From assembly GCF_028583425.1 (NCBI RefSeq), contig NC_072801.1, positions 60,217,766 to 60,281,765 of the forward strand: a stretch of DNA of 64,000 nt, given 5' to 3'. The notes beneath the pieces were generated by a model. It searched no databases, was not told the origin of the DNA, and saw nothing but the letters and a program-made list of their open reading frames with translations. Every line of letters starts with the position of its first letter. Position 1 is the stretch's first letter. Both the position numbers and the translations under genes were made by a program. Positions 1 to 36,214 of the stretch are shown here, piece after piece. This DNA comes from Eublepharis macularius. Taxonomy: Eukaryota; Chordata; Lepidosauria; Squamata; Eublepharidae.

Positions 1-28
1 CCGCGTTCCCCCTGAAAAAAAGCCCTGG
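1..28 (-). mobile_element. hAT-type MITE, family C, right end cut by the window edge
   Basis: The first 28 bases (ccgcgttccccctg, then poly-A and gccctgg) match the right terminus of the complete copy at 34370-34681. The rest lies outside the window. Confidence 0.7.
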
Positions 29-605
29 TTATAATGCTCTATAATAAAGTTGGCAACTAATATTGATGCCTTTGTAGGCTTTCTATGTACAGAAATTTAG
101 GGTGTGGAATGTTTCTAGCTATCTTTGCCTTACAAGACAAATGAACCCCCTTTTTATCACACCATGAATAAATTTGTGGAGCCACTGAAGGAGTCAAACA
201 AAAAAATTGTTTTGTAGACTGGATTTGCTGTCTTCCCAGATCCAGTCCAGTATTCTTACCTAATACCATGTAGCAGCCTTGCAAATAATAGTCCACAAAT
301 TTCTAACCAGCAACTTTTTTTTTACTAACCGACATGCCCATCAATATCTATGTTAGTTATTTATGTCCTGAAAAGGGGGGGGGGGCAACTTTTGTAAACT
401 TGTCAACTGGAGATGATCAGGTGGGTGGATATTTGTACAATCATCCTCTAAATAAAACATTCTCCACTGATGCTTTCTTACCCTTCAATATCTGAGTGTG
501 CTACTGAAAATTAGAGGCAAGCTAGTTCGGAAGAACTATCTGTTTCCTGCAAAGGGAATGTGTGCATGTAGGAAAAAACTTCATTCCAAAACTGCATCTT
601 CCCTC

Positions 606-812
606 AATGTTGCATAGTGGTTAGTGCCATATTAAGACCCGAGAGCCTTGCGTTCAAGTATCCTCTCAGCCATGAAACATGATATAGGTTAGTCACTCTT
701 GTACTAATTTATTTCACAGAATTGTTGGGAGGATAAAATGGAGGAAGGAGGAACCAGGTATGGTGCTCCAAACTCTTTGGAGGAAAGGTGGGATAGAAGT
801 GTAATAATAGTT
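606..812 (+). repeat. tRNA-derived SINE (MIR/CORE-like), degraded
   Basis: Begins gcatagtggttagtg (tRNA-like A box), has cgttcaagtatcctc (B box), a ttgttgggaggataaaatgg core and a gtgggatagaagtgtaataata tail typical of squamate tRNA SINEs. Confidence 0.65.
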
Positions 813-959
813 TCTGCAGTTGGGTTCCAAGACCTGAAATAACTCTGCCTTGAAGGAAAGAGTTTCAGGGTAAACTGTAGAAGTGTAGGAAAGTTTCAGT
901 ACCCACCTAGCTAGCACTTTAAAGTGTCTTTCATCCTCTCTGCTTTAGAGGAGAGCAAG

Positions 960-1158
960 GAGGGTGTAGTGAATACAAAGCTGAACTAGGATCTGGGAGA
1001 CCCAGGTTCGAATCCCCATTCTGCTAGGATAAGCTCACTGGGTGACCTTGAAACAGTCACTTTCTTTCAAGCCAACCTACCAAGCGGGTTCTGAATGGAA
1101 GATGGATGACATTGTAAGCTACTTTCAGTCACCCTTGGTTGAAAAAGTGAGATTCTGA
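960..1158 (+). repeat. tRNA-derived SINE
   Basis: gtgtagtgaatac at the left, acccaggttcgaatcccc as B box, then ctgggtgaccttg. Its 3' end abuts an hAT-type MITE at 1159. Confidence 0.65.
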
Positions 1159-1368
1159 TAGGTTTGCCAACCTCCAGGTGGGGGCTGAAGATTTCCTGGA
1201 GGACTGCTGATATTGATATGGCAGTTCCCCTAGAGAAAATGGTTGCTTTGGAGGGTGGACTATATGGTATCATATCCTGCGGAAGTCCTTCCACTCCCCA
1301 ACCCCTGCCCTACCTAGGGTCCACCCTCAGATCTCTAGGAATTTCCAAACCTGGAGTTAGTAACCCTA
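1159..1368 (+). mobile_element. Family A hAT-type MITE
   Basis: About 210 bp with inverted ends (taggtttgccaacctccagg and ctggagttagtaacccta). Family A recurs about 16 times in this window; several copies have perfect 8-bp target duplications, although none is clear here. Confidence 0.8.
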
Positions 1369-2332
1369 GGTACTATATCTAAATAAATGCCATAGGAAAT
1401 CTGAAGGTTTTATGTTCAGATACAATAATCTCACTGTAACATCTAATTTTCCACTTAGATGTTCTTCCTAATGTTTAAGGCATTCATCCATCTCATCTGT
1501 AGTTTTAAATCTTTAACAATTGTCATCTTCACCTCATGTTGCCCTGTTGTCTTTTCTCTTGGCCGAGCTAGATTTTCACTAGGCCAGGCCTGCCAGAAAC
1601 TTTTTGGCCTACCAGTTCATTGTCTAATATTTTGTGTGTGTGGTGGTGGGGGATCAGAAGAGATTCCCATGTTGCTGTCTTCCAGGAATTGTAAAAACAG
1701 GGAGCTGGTAGCCTTGACTACATGGATTCAACTAAGCGGGGAACAGTATTCAACTAAGTGGGTCATAAATTGTGCAAGCCGTCTTCAACTAACCAGAATC
1801 GCTTCCTTCAGCTTTTCTGTGTTTTAATTGTCTAGTCATTTGACTCTGAGAGCGCCAGATTAGTACAGTACCAGACCTAGTTAGTGTGTAACCCCCCCTT
1901 TCCCCACAGCCCTTTAAGATATATTTGAGCATGCATTTTCCTCCTCACAATTTGTGTTGCTACAATGTGCAGCTGAATTTTAAGGTCAGACACTATGCCC
2001 CTTTGCAAATTAATATTTTTTTAAAAAATGTTTTTGTGGGGCTTTGGGCTTGTTCACATTTTCCCCAGTAACTATTTCCTGTTTATCAGAAAGGGTAAAG
2101 GACAACTGGTGTCTGGTCAGAGGGTTAGTGTGGCCCTCCCGAGAGTTTCCCACATTCCCTGACAAATACTAGAGATTTTTCCCTTCAGACATTACATGAG
2201 CCTGGGTTATCAGATGTTTGTATCTTAATATAAGCCAGGAAGGATATGGCCCAAGACTGAGCTCAGTGGAGGTCTTTGAATGGCTGTGAGTAGGTGTATA
2301 ACTTTTGGAAGGGATATCTTTCTCCTTATCCC
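1369..2332. other. BRSK1 intron 1, no feature seen
   Basis: No repeat, exon or regulatory element recognised. A 122-codon open frame at 1459-1827 has no family resemblance and is taken as chance. Confidence 0.5.
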
Positions 2333-2527
2333 TGACCTGAATAGCCCAGGAGAGAGCCTGATCTTGTCAGATCTCAGAAGCTAAGCAGGGTTGGCCTTGG
2401 TTAGTAATTGGATGGGAGACCTCCAATGAAGGCCAGGGTTGCAGAGGCAGACAATGGCAAACCACCTTTGTTAGTCTCTTGCCATGAAAACCCCACCAGG
2501 AGTCGCCATAAGTCAACTCTGACTTGA
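2333..2527 (+). repeat. 5S-rRNA-derived SINE
   Basis: cctgatcttgtcagatctcagaagctaagcaggg followed by ggatgggagacctcc is the 5S rRNA internal promoter region. The tail gcagaggcagacaatggcaa and tcgccataagtcaactctga is shared with the other four 5S SINEs here. 5S-derived SINEs with such tails are known from squamates. Confidence 0.85.
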
Positions 2528-2578
2528 GGGCCGGATTTCATTTCTTCTTTCTCCTTAAAGTTGGTTTCCCAAGCTTTC

Positions 2579-2794
2579 ATGGTTGCCAGCCTCCAGGTGA
2601 GGCTTGGAGATCTCCTGGAAATACAACTGATCTCTCTAATCCAGAGATTATTAAATCAGTTCATCAGGAGAAAATGGCTGCTGTGGAGGGTGGACTTAAA
2701 CCCCACTGAGGTACTTCCCCTCCTTAAACCTCATCCTCCCCGGGCTCCAACACTAAATTTCCAGGAATGCTTCATCCTGGAGTTGGAAACCCTA
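2579..2794 (+). mobile_element. Family A hAT-type MITE
   Basis: Same layout as other family A copies: ggttgccagcctccagg at the left, ggagttggaaaccctaa at the right. No clear target duplication. Confidence 0.75.
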
Positions 2795-3003
2795 AGAATG
2801 ACATATAGAAAGTTCTGAAGCAAACCAGAACTGGGTAGGCCGGTGCTACGAGTGGCTTCACTCTGAACTAGGCCTGAAGCAGGCTAGACCTGAGAATTTA
2901 GGGGTTAGCTGGCATGATAATCTGGCAGCCCAGAAAAAGATATTTTCTGGGTACTGATCTTCAGTTTAGCCAATCTGAAGGTCTCTTATGGCCTACATAT
3001 TAA

Positions 3004-3168
3004 GGTTGCCATCAGTCCTGAAGAAAAATGTGTCCTTTTAACAGAGGTTTAGTGAGTAAAATGGGCAGCTGAAACTTTCATAGCATGGAGGTAAATAATC
3101 CCATTAGGCCTCTGTTAAATGAACAGGACATTTTTTTCTCCAGACAGTTGGCAACTCTACTGCCTATA
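3004..3168. mobile_element. Inverted-repeat element (MITE-like)
   Basis: Left arm aaggttgccatcagtcctga and following poly-A/tgtcc/cagagg pattern is mirrored by the right arm ending ccagacagttggcaactct. Arms are about 48 bp and diverged, so the copy is old. Confidence 0.6.
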
Positions 3169-3943
3169 GAAGGGACTGATGTTTGCATATGGGCAGACAG
3201 GCCTGAAGTAGGGAAGGACCTAGAGGGGGTTGCGGTGACTGGATTCTAGAAAGGTCAGGGTGCCAGCCAAGGCAGTTCACCTGGCAAGGCTGCCTGTCCC
3301 TTTGAGGAAGTTGATACTAGGGAGTGGACATCTCTGCAGCACCATCAGAGAATCTAGCTGATGTGGGAGATCAGAAGGAAATTGTTACGGACCTGCCATT
3401 AGATACCTGAGACCCAACTGAGGCTTATACCATTGTCCATGTGGAAGGAGTCAATAGGAGAAGAGTCTGATCTAGTCATACACCTCCTTCATCTCAAACA
3501 TGCTGATCTGCTTGGAGGTTCCCTCAGTTATGCCTCACAGAGAGTCAGCAGAAAAACAGCAGGAGACCAGCTGCTTGCCCGGCACATTTCCCTGTGTAGT
3601 TAATTCCCATTGACTTTTGTGGAAAGGATCTTTTGATCTCAGGTGGAGTATTTAACAGCTCCTATTGAAGTCTCTAGTTGTTGGTGTCAGGTTAAGACCT
3701 TTACACCCCAGTAACAGGGGCCATCCAGCACAGATACCTCCTACTACAGTAAGCATATTTTCCTTCTGCTGGAGAAGAGGGTATGGGAAAACAGGAAGCA
3801 GTATCCTTTTTTTTCTTCATTCATTCAAAGCTCGGGGTGTATGAATTGTAAAAAAATTGTAAGTGAAAGCTCTGGTATAAATATCCCATACAAATCTTAC
3901 GTCTAGCCATTGCGATTCCTTTGGCATTCTGATTCTAGAAAGA

Positions 3944-4665
3944 GCAAGATTTGGATCAAGTAGCACCTTAAAGACCACCTAGAACTAAAATCCCCCCAAA
4001 TCAGATGGGATCTAATAACAACTTTCTTAGTGGCAGCCAAAATATCAATAGCCTTAAGATGGAAATCACCAAAAGCTCCCACACTGACAAACTGGTATCC
4101 AAAGCTTTGGGATCGTTATATTATTGAAAAAAATCACAGATGGTATTCAACAAGCTGATCTATTCTCCAGAACTACAGGATTTACTGAAAAGTGGCTCCC
4201 CTTCTTTGAACACATCACCAAAAACGATGTACAACCAATTAACCAATCTTATCAGTTACTCTTAATCTTATAATTCTAGACACCTGAATTCATTCTACTC
4301 ATATTCTAAAAAACTCTACAAAACAATTAAAACCATAAATCCACAAGGCTTACCTGAAAATGGAGAGAACATTATAATACAGCAGACAACTAAAGAGATA
4401 TGTAACAATACTAACAATATCGTCATGCTTTAATATGATAGATTTTATTGTTGGATCTGTTATAAATAAAGTGGATATATAAAAAAGACCAACTAGATTT
4501 CCAGGATATGAGCTTCGAGAGTCAAAGCTCCCTTCTTCAAATGATAGAGCTTTGACTCTTGAAAACTCATATCCCAGAAATCTAGCTGGTCTTTAAGGTA
4601 CTACTGAACCCAAATCTTGCTCTTGTACTGCAGACCAACACGACTACCCACCTGAAACTATAATT
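3944..4665. mobile_element. Family B palindromic element, split by a LINE
   Basis: Left arm agcaagatttggatcaagta then caccttaaagacc at 3946-3983; right part from 4484 carries the hairpin with ctagatttccaggatatgag and its complement, then aaggtactactgaacccaaa and tgcagaccaacacgactacc. The two parts are separated by a LINE insertion (3984-4483). Confidence 0.75.
3984..4483 (+). mobile_element. 5'-truncated L1-like LINE fragment with target duplication
   Basis: From about 4012 one frame reads FLVAAKISIALRWKSPKAP then TLTNWYPKLWDRYIIEKN, the usual C-terminal part of L1-type ORF2, followed by stops. The fragment ends in an A-rich tail and is flanked by aaagaccacctaga (3970-3983) and aaagaccaactaga (4484-4497), 13 of 14 identical. 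Dead copy. Confidence 0.75.
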
Positions 4666-5479
4666 CTAGAAAGGGATTCCCGTTTGGCTTGCTTCTCACT
4701 GTGTAAAAAAACATCCTTGCAAGGTAGTTTTGGTAATCCAGGGAGGATTTCCGCAGCAGATGTGGATATACTTTATGCCACTTTTCCCTCATGCTATTCC
4801 TGGGGTCTCCTGTACCCCAGGAGCGGCATTTGGGAGCATTTTTGGCTGCAGTAAGAGGGGGAAGGCAAGAAAGTCATGCTCCAAAGATGGAAATCCCCTC
4901 AATTCACAGAAAGTACAATTAGGTCCAAGCCTATATTGTTATGACAGATTCCAGTTTCAGACACATGATTATATCAGGCGTTGTAGGACTATGGAGTATG
5001 GTGGGGCGGGTGTAGTAATTGGCAAGATTTGTTGGAAGGGTTCACTCTTTAGAAGTCTTTATGGTGATTCATTCCCTGCAAAGACAGGAAGTAGGCAGGA
5101 AATTTGAATTGATTGGGTATCCATTTATAACTTTCTGAAAGATAAGCAATAGGAATAGTATGCAATCTCTCTTTTTTATGGAATAAGGCACTGACGGTGA
5201 TTGTAATGAATGGTGCGTGACAGATACTTTATAAGGAAAACAAAAATACCAACTCCCAATAGTTCTTTTCCAATGTACCTGAACTTGAATCTTTGAGAAT
5301 GCATCTCAGATCTCTTTAGTGGATTCATTGGGGAGACTTGATTCATAAGCTCCGTGCCTCAGTTCTGCATCTGTAAAATGGGAATAACAGGGTGCAACCT
5401 TCAAATGATTGTTGTGGAGATGAGTGAGAGGATTTGGTGCATTTGCATCCTGCCTTTACTTCAAGGAACTGAATTAATT
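4666..5479. other. BRSK1 intron 1, no feature seen
   Basis: Apart from an MIR-like phrase near 5356-5390 (cctcagttctgcatctgtaa then aatggga) nothing recognisable. Confidence 0.45.
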
Positions 5480-5705
5480 TTATGGCATTTATATCCCCCC
5501 TTCTCTCCAATGGAGAGCCAAAGCAGCTTACATTGTTCTCCGCTCCTCAATTTTACGCTCACAACACTCTATAGGGTAGGTTAGGCTGAGAGTGTGTGAT
5601 TGTCCCAGGGTTACCCAGTGAGCTTCCATGGCAGAGTAGGGATTTAAATCCCTGGCACGCTCAGATCCTAGTCTGTCACTCTAACCACTACACCACACTG
5701 ACCCA
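5480..5705 (-). repeat. tRNA-derived SINE
   Basis: Right end ctctaaccactacaccacac is the tRNA-like head on the - strand; ggatttaaatccctggc is its B box; left end tttatatcccccctt is the tail. Common squamate tRNA SINE type. Confidence 0.75.
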
Positions 5706-5858
5706 TTGAAGAGAGCTTCTTTGTAGATTGTTTAAGGGGAAAGCTGGAGTTAAATATTTTAAATAAATATTTTTGTCCATTATGAAAATTTGCTAGGCAG
5801 AATACCACTCAGGGTCAAAACAGATTTTTATGGTGGCAGCAGGGGGTGGGGTGGAGAA

Positions 5859-6130
5859 TCCTACTATATGAAAGGCAAGCCGTATTGGCGACAACTCACT
5901 TTTTATCCTCGCACGGGCGCATTGCTGACCATTCTGGTCTCGAGGCCACTGCAAAGTGCCTGCTTGCTGCTGGGAGGGGGCCCACTGAATCTACAGCCTA
6001 AGCACTCCTCCCTATAGTTCCCCTCAGCACCCTTCCGCTCTAGCCTCCAGGCTGCTGAGAAACACCCGCTTGCCACTGGGAGGAGGCCCACCAAATCACT
6101 TTTCCACAGCCTGTTGTATTTTTTCACACA
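5859..6130 (+). mobile_element. Possible Helitron-like element
   Basis: Starts TCCTACTATATGAAAGGC, similar to Helitron 5' ends (TC then CTA-rich). Inside are two tandem variants of the phrase gcttgctgctgggaggg / gcttgccactgggagga with gcccacygaatc. The 3' end is not certain. Confidence 0.3.
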
Positions 6131-6557
6131 ACGGATGTTGTTTCTATACACCTATATTATTCATGTCTGATCATGTGTGAAATGTGGAGGGGGGTATATG
6201 TAATATGTAATATGAATGGGAGGAGCAAAAGTCTGCCTCCTTACCTTACTGCACTCTTCTGCACAAAGTATTTTTCTCCCCTCTTGGTTCACTTCTGATA
6301 TCCGAGATGGGCATGGAGAAAACACTTCCATCAACAGAGAACAGCAAAGTGTGAGGAGGAGGCTTAGTTCCTCTCACCTGCATGCTGCATTTTCTGTAAA
6401 AAAACAATAAATCCCCTGCTTTACAGATAAACAGACAGACACAAGAATAATTACACATTGATCCCAGCCATTACCATCCTGTCCTTAAGCCATGAAGAAA
6501 GATGGGATATAAATAGTTTAATAAATAAAGAATGACTAGTTTGTCCTTAAGTAAGTG

Positions 6558-6768
6558 CCATAGCTGGGAGGGAAAGTGTTGTGTATAGTCAGATCTTGGA
6601 AGCTAAGCAGGGTCGGCCTTGGTCTGTACCAAAATGGGATACTACAGTGGAAGACCGGGGTTGGTCTGCAGAGGAAGGCAATGGCAAACCCCCTCTGCTC
6701 CTCACTTGCCTTGAAAGCCCTTGCTGGGGTCACCGTAGGTCAGTTGTGGCTTGATGGCATGCATGTAT
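6558..6768 (+). repeat. 5S-rRNA-derived SINE, 5'-truncated
   Basis: gtcagatcttggaagctaag then cagggtcggccttggtctgt; tail with gcagaggaaggcaatggcaa and gtcaccgtaggtcagttgtg. Confidence 0.8.
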
Positions 6769-6857
6769 GTCAGCTTCACAGCTAAACACACCTTGAGACC
6801 TGGATTTCCCACCTCTAAATTCCGCTATAACCATTTTTTTAATGGACAGAGACTACA

Positions 6858-6940
6858 TGTACAGTGCAATCTTAAGAACATTTTCTTGGGAGTAAGCCTC
6901 ATTGAATAGACTTGAGCAGACCTGCTTAAGTTTGCTCTCT
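6858..6940. mobile_element. Degraded copy of the acagtgcaatc palindromic element
   Basis: acagtgcaatcttaagaaca with ggagtaagcctcattgaata; same family as 17195-17345, 21115-21205 and the well-preserved hairpin at 45204-45292. Confidence 0.5.
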
Positions 6941-6964
6941 TAACAGCCAGAAATGATAATCATT

Positions 6965-7136
6965 ATGTTTTTATCCCACATTTCTTCCAAGACCTCAAGT
7001 CGGTACATGGTTCTCTTCTTTAAATCTTTACAACAACCCTGGGAGGTAGGATACATGGATAGAGAGAGTGACTGGCCCAAGGTCACCCAGTGATCATTGC
7101 AACGACATTTTCTAACCACTATGCCATTCTGGAAGT
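6965..7136 (-). repeat. tRNA-derived SINE
   Basis: tttttatcccacatttcttc at the tail, gcccaaggtcacccagtga in the core, ttctaaccactatgccattc at the head on the - strand. Confidence 0.7.
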
Positions 7137-7175
7137 GTCACGGCTTTCCCCACTGTGGAAGGGCAGTGAAACGTT

Positions 7176-7314
7176 GGCTGACTCCTCACACGTTGGATAA
7201 TGCACTTTATCAATCATTTGAGGTGGATTTTTTGTTCTGCACACGAAAAAATCCATTCCAAATGATATATAAAGAGGATCGGAAGTGCATTATCCAACGT
7301 GTGTGGAATCAGCC
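7176..7314. mobile_element. Palindromic (snapback) element, family E
   Basis: ggctgactcctcacacgttg then gataatgcacttt on the left, mirrored by aagtgcattatccaacgtgt and ggaatcagcc on the right. A short loop holds the ttttttgttctgcaca segment. A second copy lies at 41712-41859. Confidence 0.8.
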
Positions 7315-8159
7315 GTCATCTCTTGATTTCTGCATGTTATGCAGCCTTTTGCCCATAAAGAAGAGGGTATTCCTAACTGTAAAAGAAGATGTAAGAAGCA
7401 GTGACCACACTGATCACACTGTGTGGTTCAGGGAGCGGTGCTGGATATAGTCCTTAGACTTTCTCTAGGGTTAGGGTTGCTGTCTGAAGAGATCTAAAAT
7501 AAGGAGCAATGTGTGAGCTGAACTGAATGATACGTTTCTTTGCAAGTTGCAACTCAGACTTCTAAGACTGAGACATGCCATTTTCATGACCTGCAGTGGC
7601 TCTGGAGAGGTGTTACTTGATTTGTTGGAGGACTGTACATGCTGTAAACACTATGTGAAATCACAAGGAAACGATACCTTACATGTATCAGAACATTAAC
7701 CGTAATTCCAGATAAGGAATAATTCCTTAAAATAAGGAACAGATGGCAAGCCTACCTATGGCACAGGTGCCTGGTACAAAAAAAAAGTTCAATAACGTTA
7801 TAATGATCTGTTGCCACCGTCTGCTAGTTCCTCTGAATTCTCAGCTTTCATTTTTTTAAAAAACAAAAAATAAGTCTCCAGCCCTTTTAATTGCAAAGAT
7901 ATAAAGAGAAAGGTTTTTGCCCTGGAGGAAAAGTGGAAGCTGCAAGATGGCTGAAGCGGGGCAAGAATGCATTGCTCAAATGTTCCTGGGGATGCTCCAC
8001 TGATGTTGCAAATGTCTCTGCATTCACAACTACAATGCAAACAACGAGAATTGTCACTGTGTGGATGTAGCTACAGTCTACGGAGACTCAGGTTGTAAAC
8101 TCAATAATCAATTCAGTATTGTTATTATTTAAAGTAATTGATTTGAAATAATAGTATTG
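7315..8159. other. BRSK1 intron 1, no feature seen
   Basis: Nothing recognised; the open frames here are short and repeat-free without family likeness. Confidence 0.45.
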
Positions 8160-8260
8160 AAAATAATGTCTACCTTACCTTTCTGTCCCTTCAAACACTC
8201 AAAAGCGGCTTAACAATATCAACCATATAATAAAACAAACAAGATTTTTAGAAGACCCCC
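8160..8260 (-). repeat. LINE/SINE 3' tail fragment
   Basis: tctaccttacctttctgtcc then aaacactcaaaagcggctta is a typical CR1/L2-type or SINE tail read on the - strand. Confidence 0.4.
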
Positions 8261-9004
8261 TTATCTTCAATGAATAAAACCCGACACCTATAGAGAAACG
8301 AATCCTAGCAAAGACAACAGCAGCAGATCTGTATAGCCATGCCAAATTATTGTAAATGCTCAATGCTTCCTAGTAATTACACTTACTTAGACCAAGTTAA
8401 AATATGCAGAAAAGGAATGCTGAAATGGTATAACAGACTGCCCCACTTCAGACTTCAGGTGGTGGATTCCAGGTTTGAATGCATTGGCATAAAAAACCCA
8501 CCATGCAGGTAGAAAACTAGCACAGCAAGGAGAAAGATTTTTTCCAATTGCTTTTCTATTCAATTGCTTCCAGTAGCTGTGATCCTTCAACTGCAGTCTG
8601 AGGTACTGCAGTTCACTCTACCATCGCAGGTCTTTGCCAATTTACTGTTCTCCGAGGACGTTCCAGTGCCTAGGCTCTGCTACCATAAAGGTCCTATTTT
8701 GGGTCCACGCACAGCAGAAAGACACAGCGCAGGATCTCTGATGCTTAGTGAACAGTGAAGTTCATATGGGAGGGGGGCGGGGGGGCATTTGCGAGAGGCC
8801 AGTACCAGTCTGTTAGCCTATTTCAAGGTCCAAACCAGAACTTTTTGGCCTACTCAGAATCAAAGGGACTAAAGGGCAGGAATAGGATCCAGTTCTGTCT
8901 CCTCCAAAGGCAAACTTACTTTGTAGAGCTGCCACTGGGACTTCTGCCTACTCAGAAGGGAAAAAGCATGCAAAGTCATCTGGCAGCACCAGTGGGATGT
9001 TGAG

Positions 9005-9125
9005 GTTAGAGAATGTAAGTCTAGGATTGAGGTGATCTGGGTCAAAATTTCACTGGGTATGACCCTCGGGCCGGCCAGTCACTCTTCCTCAGCCTGATGA
9101 GGTTATTGTGAGAATAAAGTTGTGA
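9005..9125 (+). repeat. tRNA-SINE fragment
   Basis: ctgggtatgaccctcgggcc then ggccagtcactcttcctcag and gatgaggttattgtgagaat is the middle of the tRNA SINE seen complete just downstream. Confidence 0.5.
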
Positions 9126-9129
9126 ATCT

Positions 9130-9358
9130 AGTCTAGCATCATGTAGTAGTTAGAATCTCAAGCTAGGACTACTCTGTCATGCAAGATCACTAGGTAACCT
9201 TAGGCCAGTCACTCTCTCTTTCTCTCAGCTAACCTACCTCTAAGGGTTGTTGTGAGGATAAAACTGGTGAAGGTGAGAATGATGCGGCAACAGCCACTTT
9301 AGGTCTCCAACTGGAGAGGGAAAAAAAGATATAAATATCTAAATAAATAAAAATCTAA
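9130..9358 (+). repeat. tRNA-derived SINE
   Basis: catcatgtagtagttagaat, ccttaggccagtcactctct, ctaacctacctctaagggtt and an agatataaatatctaaataa tail. Confidence 0.75.
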
Positions 9359-9901
9359 TAAATTGCTCGCAAGACCTTTCGTGGGGAACTCGTAGTGTAC
9401 AGTCTCGAGACATTCTTGAAATGTGTTGACGTCAGACTATAAGCATTTCCTCATAAATGAAATATATACAATTTCATATGCACCTGGATTCTATTTGTGG
9501 TTATTTGTAAGTAAGCCCTGGTATATTCAGAGGGCTTATTTGCAGGAACATGGATCACAGCCTGAGACCCCATCAATATGTTCATTCCCACAGTCTTCGT
9601 ATAGTTCCCTTCCCAAATACATTCAGAAGGTTGGCATTTGGCAACTATGAGCTATGTTTTGCAATCTAGTTTCCTAGAAAAACGTAACAGGATATGCTAA
9701 CCAAGTATGTTCCAGTGGTTATGTATCAGTTCACATCACTACCTCTCATATCATATCATCAGAATAACAGGTATCAATTTTGGTGTAAGGTGTGATGTCA
9801 AGGAGGTGGAATATTAATCTGCGTTATTATTATCCCCCCTTTCATGTGATCCTGTTTTCTTGTACTACCTAATCCTGTATCCCTTTTCTGTGTTTACGTA
9901 G

Positions 9902-34972
<25,071 letters not shown>

Positions 34973-36210
34973 CTCTTGGGGCAGCGCGGGGCAGCACAGG
35001 GGCAGTCGGGAGCAAAAGCAGCCAGGAGTGCAAACTCCGTGCCCCTGGAAATTGCTAGAGCCGCCCCAGAAGGCCAGATGGAGCCTACGGACTAGAGGGA
35101 TGAATGAGTAAAGGCCCCGCCAAAGACACAAAGGGGAAAGGGGGTGGTGGTTTAAGTTTAAGAAGTTCGTCTCATTCCTGGGTGGAAAGTCACCATCTTG
35201 GGAGCAGCCCGTACTGTGAACTTGTAAATAATTAAGAAAAAAACAGAAAAAAACCACCACAAATCCAGAAAAAGAAAAGAAAAGGGGGGTATGATTGCAA
35301 AAAGGTGGCGGACAGAAACAAAACAAAAAACTGGAGGAGGAAAGAAGCCGGGCAGGAGCCGGTGGGGGTCGGGAGGTTTATTCTGATTCCTTTGGTTTGC
35401 TGCGGGAGGGAAAAGGGAAGCGTCTTTATTTACTTCGGCCCTTTCCATAGATTCCCTCCAGATTTCCATTTGGTCGAATCGGGAGACGTCTTCTTTCTCC
35501 TGCCGTTCTTTCTGTGGCTTGTAGGAGGCCAACCTACTCATGGCATCTTGGCAGAAGTCACTAAAATCACGAGACAGAGCTAGTAGGAAGTACGTTTGAG
35601 TGAGAAATTCAAAAGTTTCCAATCTCCAACCCTGCCCCTTCCTACTCTCTTTTAGTTTTCCTGCTTCTGGAAATCAGGGGTGATTTATTTTGTTTGTTTT
35701 ATGGGGGGGGAAGCATTCTTGCTGACCAAGATGGAATTTAAGTATTTATCAGGACACTTCTTCCAAAAACACCAAAATGCGGGAGAGAAAATCTCACCCA
35801 AAGCCAATATTTTAAAAATCATCTGAATTTCAAATGTGGAGCCAAAATGGACATTTACATAAATACCCTTTTGTGATGATATTAAACCATTTATCGAAAG
35901 CTGACATTTTGCAAGTTTACTAAAACGAGAAAGGCAGAAAAGTGCAGTTAAAGCCACCGTTATCTAAACATTCTGAAACTAAAAATCATCCAGTTTTTAA
36001 AATGTAAATTTCTGATGTTTGAAAAAAGGGGTGGGGTGGGGAAGTGTGTATGCACGTTCAGGAACAGTCAAGGATATGAAAAATGACCAGTCTTTGAATT
36101 TGCAAAACATCTATAGCACAATGTGGTTATAGTTTCTTTTTTAAAATCTGGGTTCTGGATTCTAACTTGGTGTGGATGCTCTGTTTTGATTAAACCCAAT
36201 TCTTATAGTG
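34973..36210 (+). other. BRSK1: BRSK1 3' UTR (extent uncertain)
   Basis: Begins directly after the stop codon. The first 330 nt are purine- and A-rich (around 35221-35285) and free of repeats. The first plausible poly(A) signal is ATTAAA at 36189-36194, with a T-rich stretch shortly before it. Further AATAAA motifs lie at 36639, 39456 and 40946, so a longer UTR is possible. Start is certain, end is inferred. Confidence 0.5.
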
Positions 36211-36214
36211 TCAC

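Noticed and set aside
1-9901. Search for BRSK1 exon 1 (QYVGPYRLEKTLGKGQTG) in the window
   Set aside because: No segment encoding it was found; exon 1 must lie upstream of position 1.
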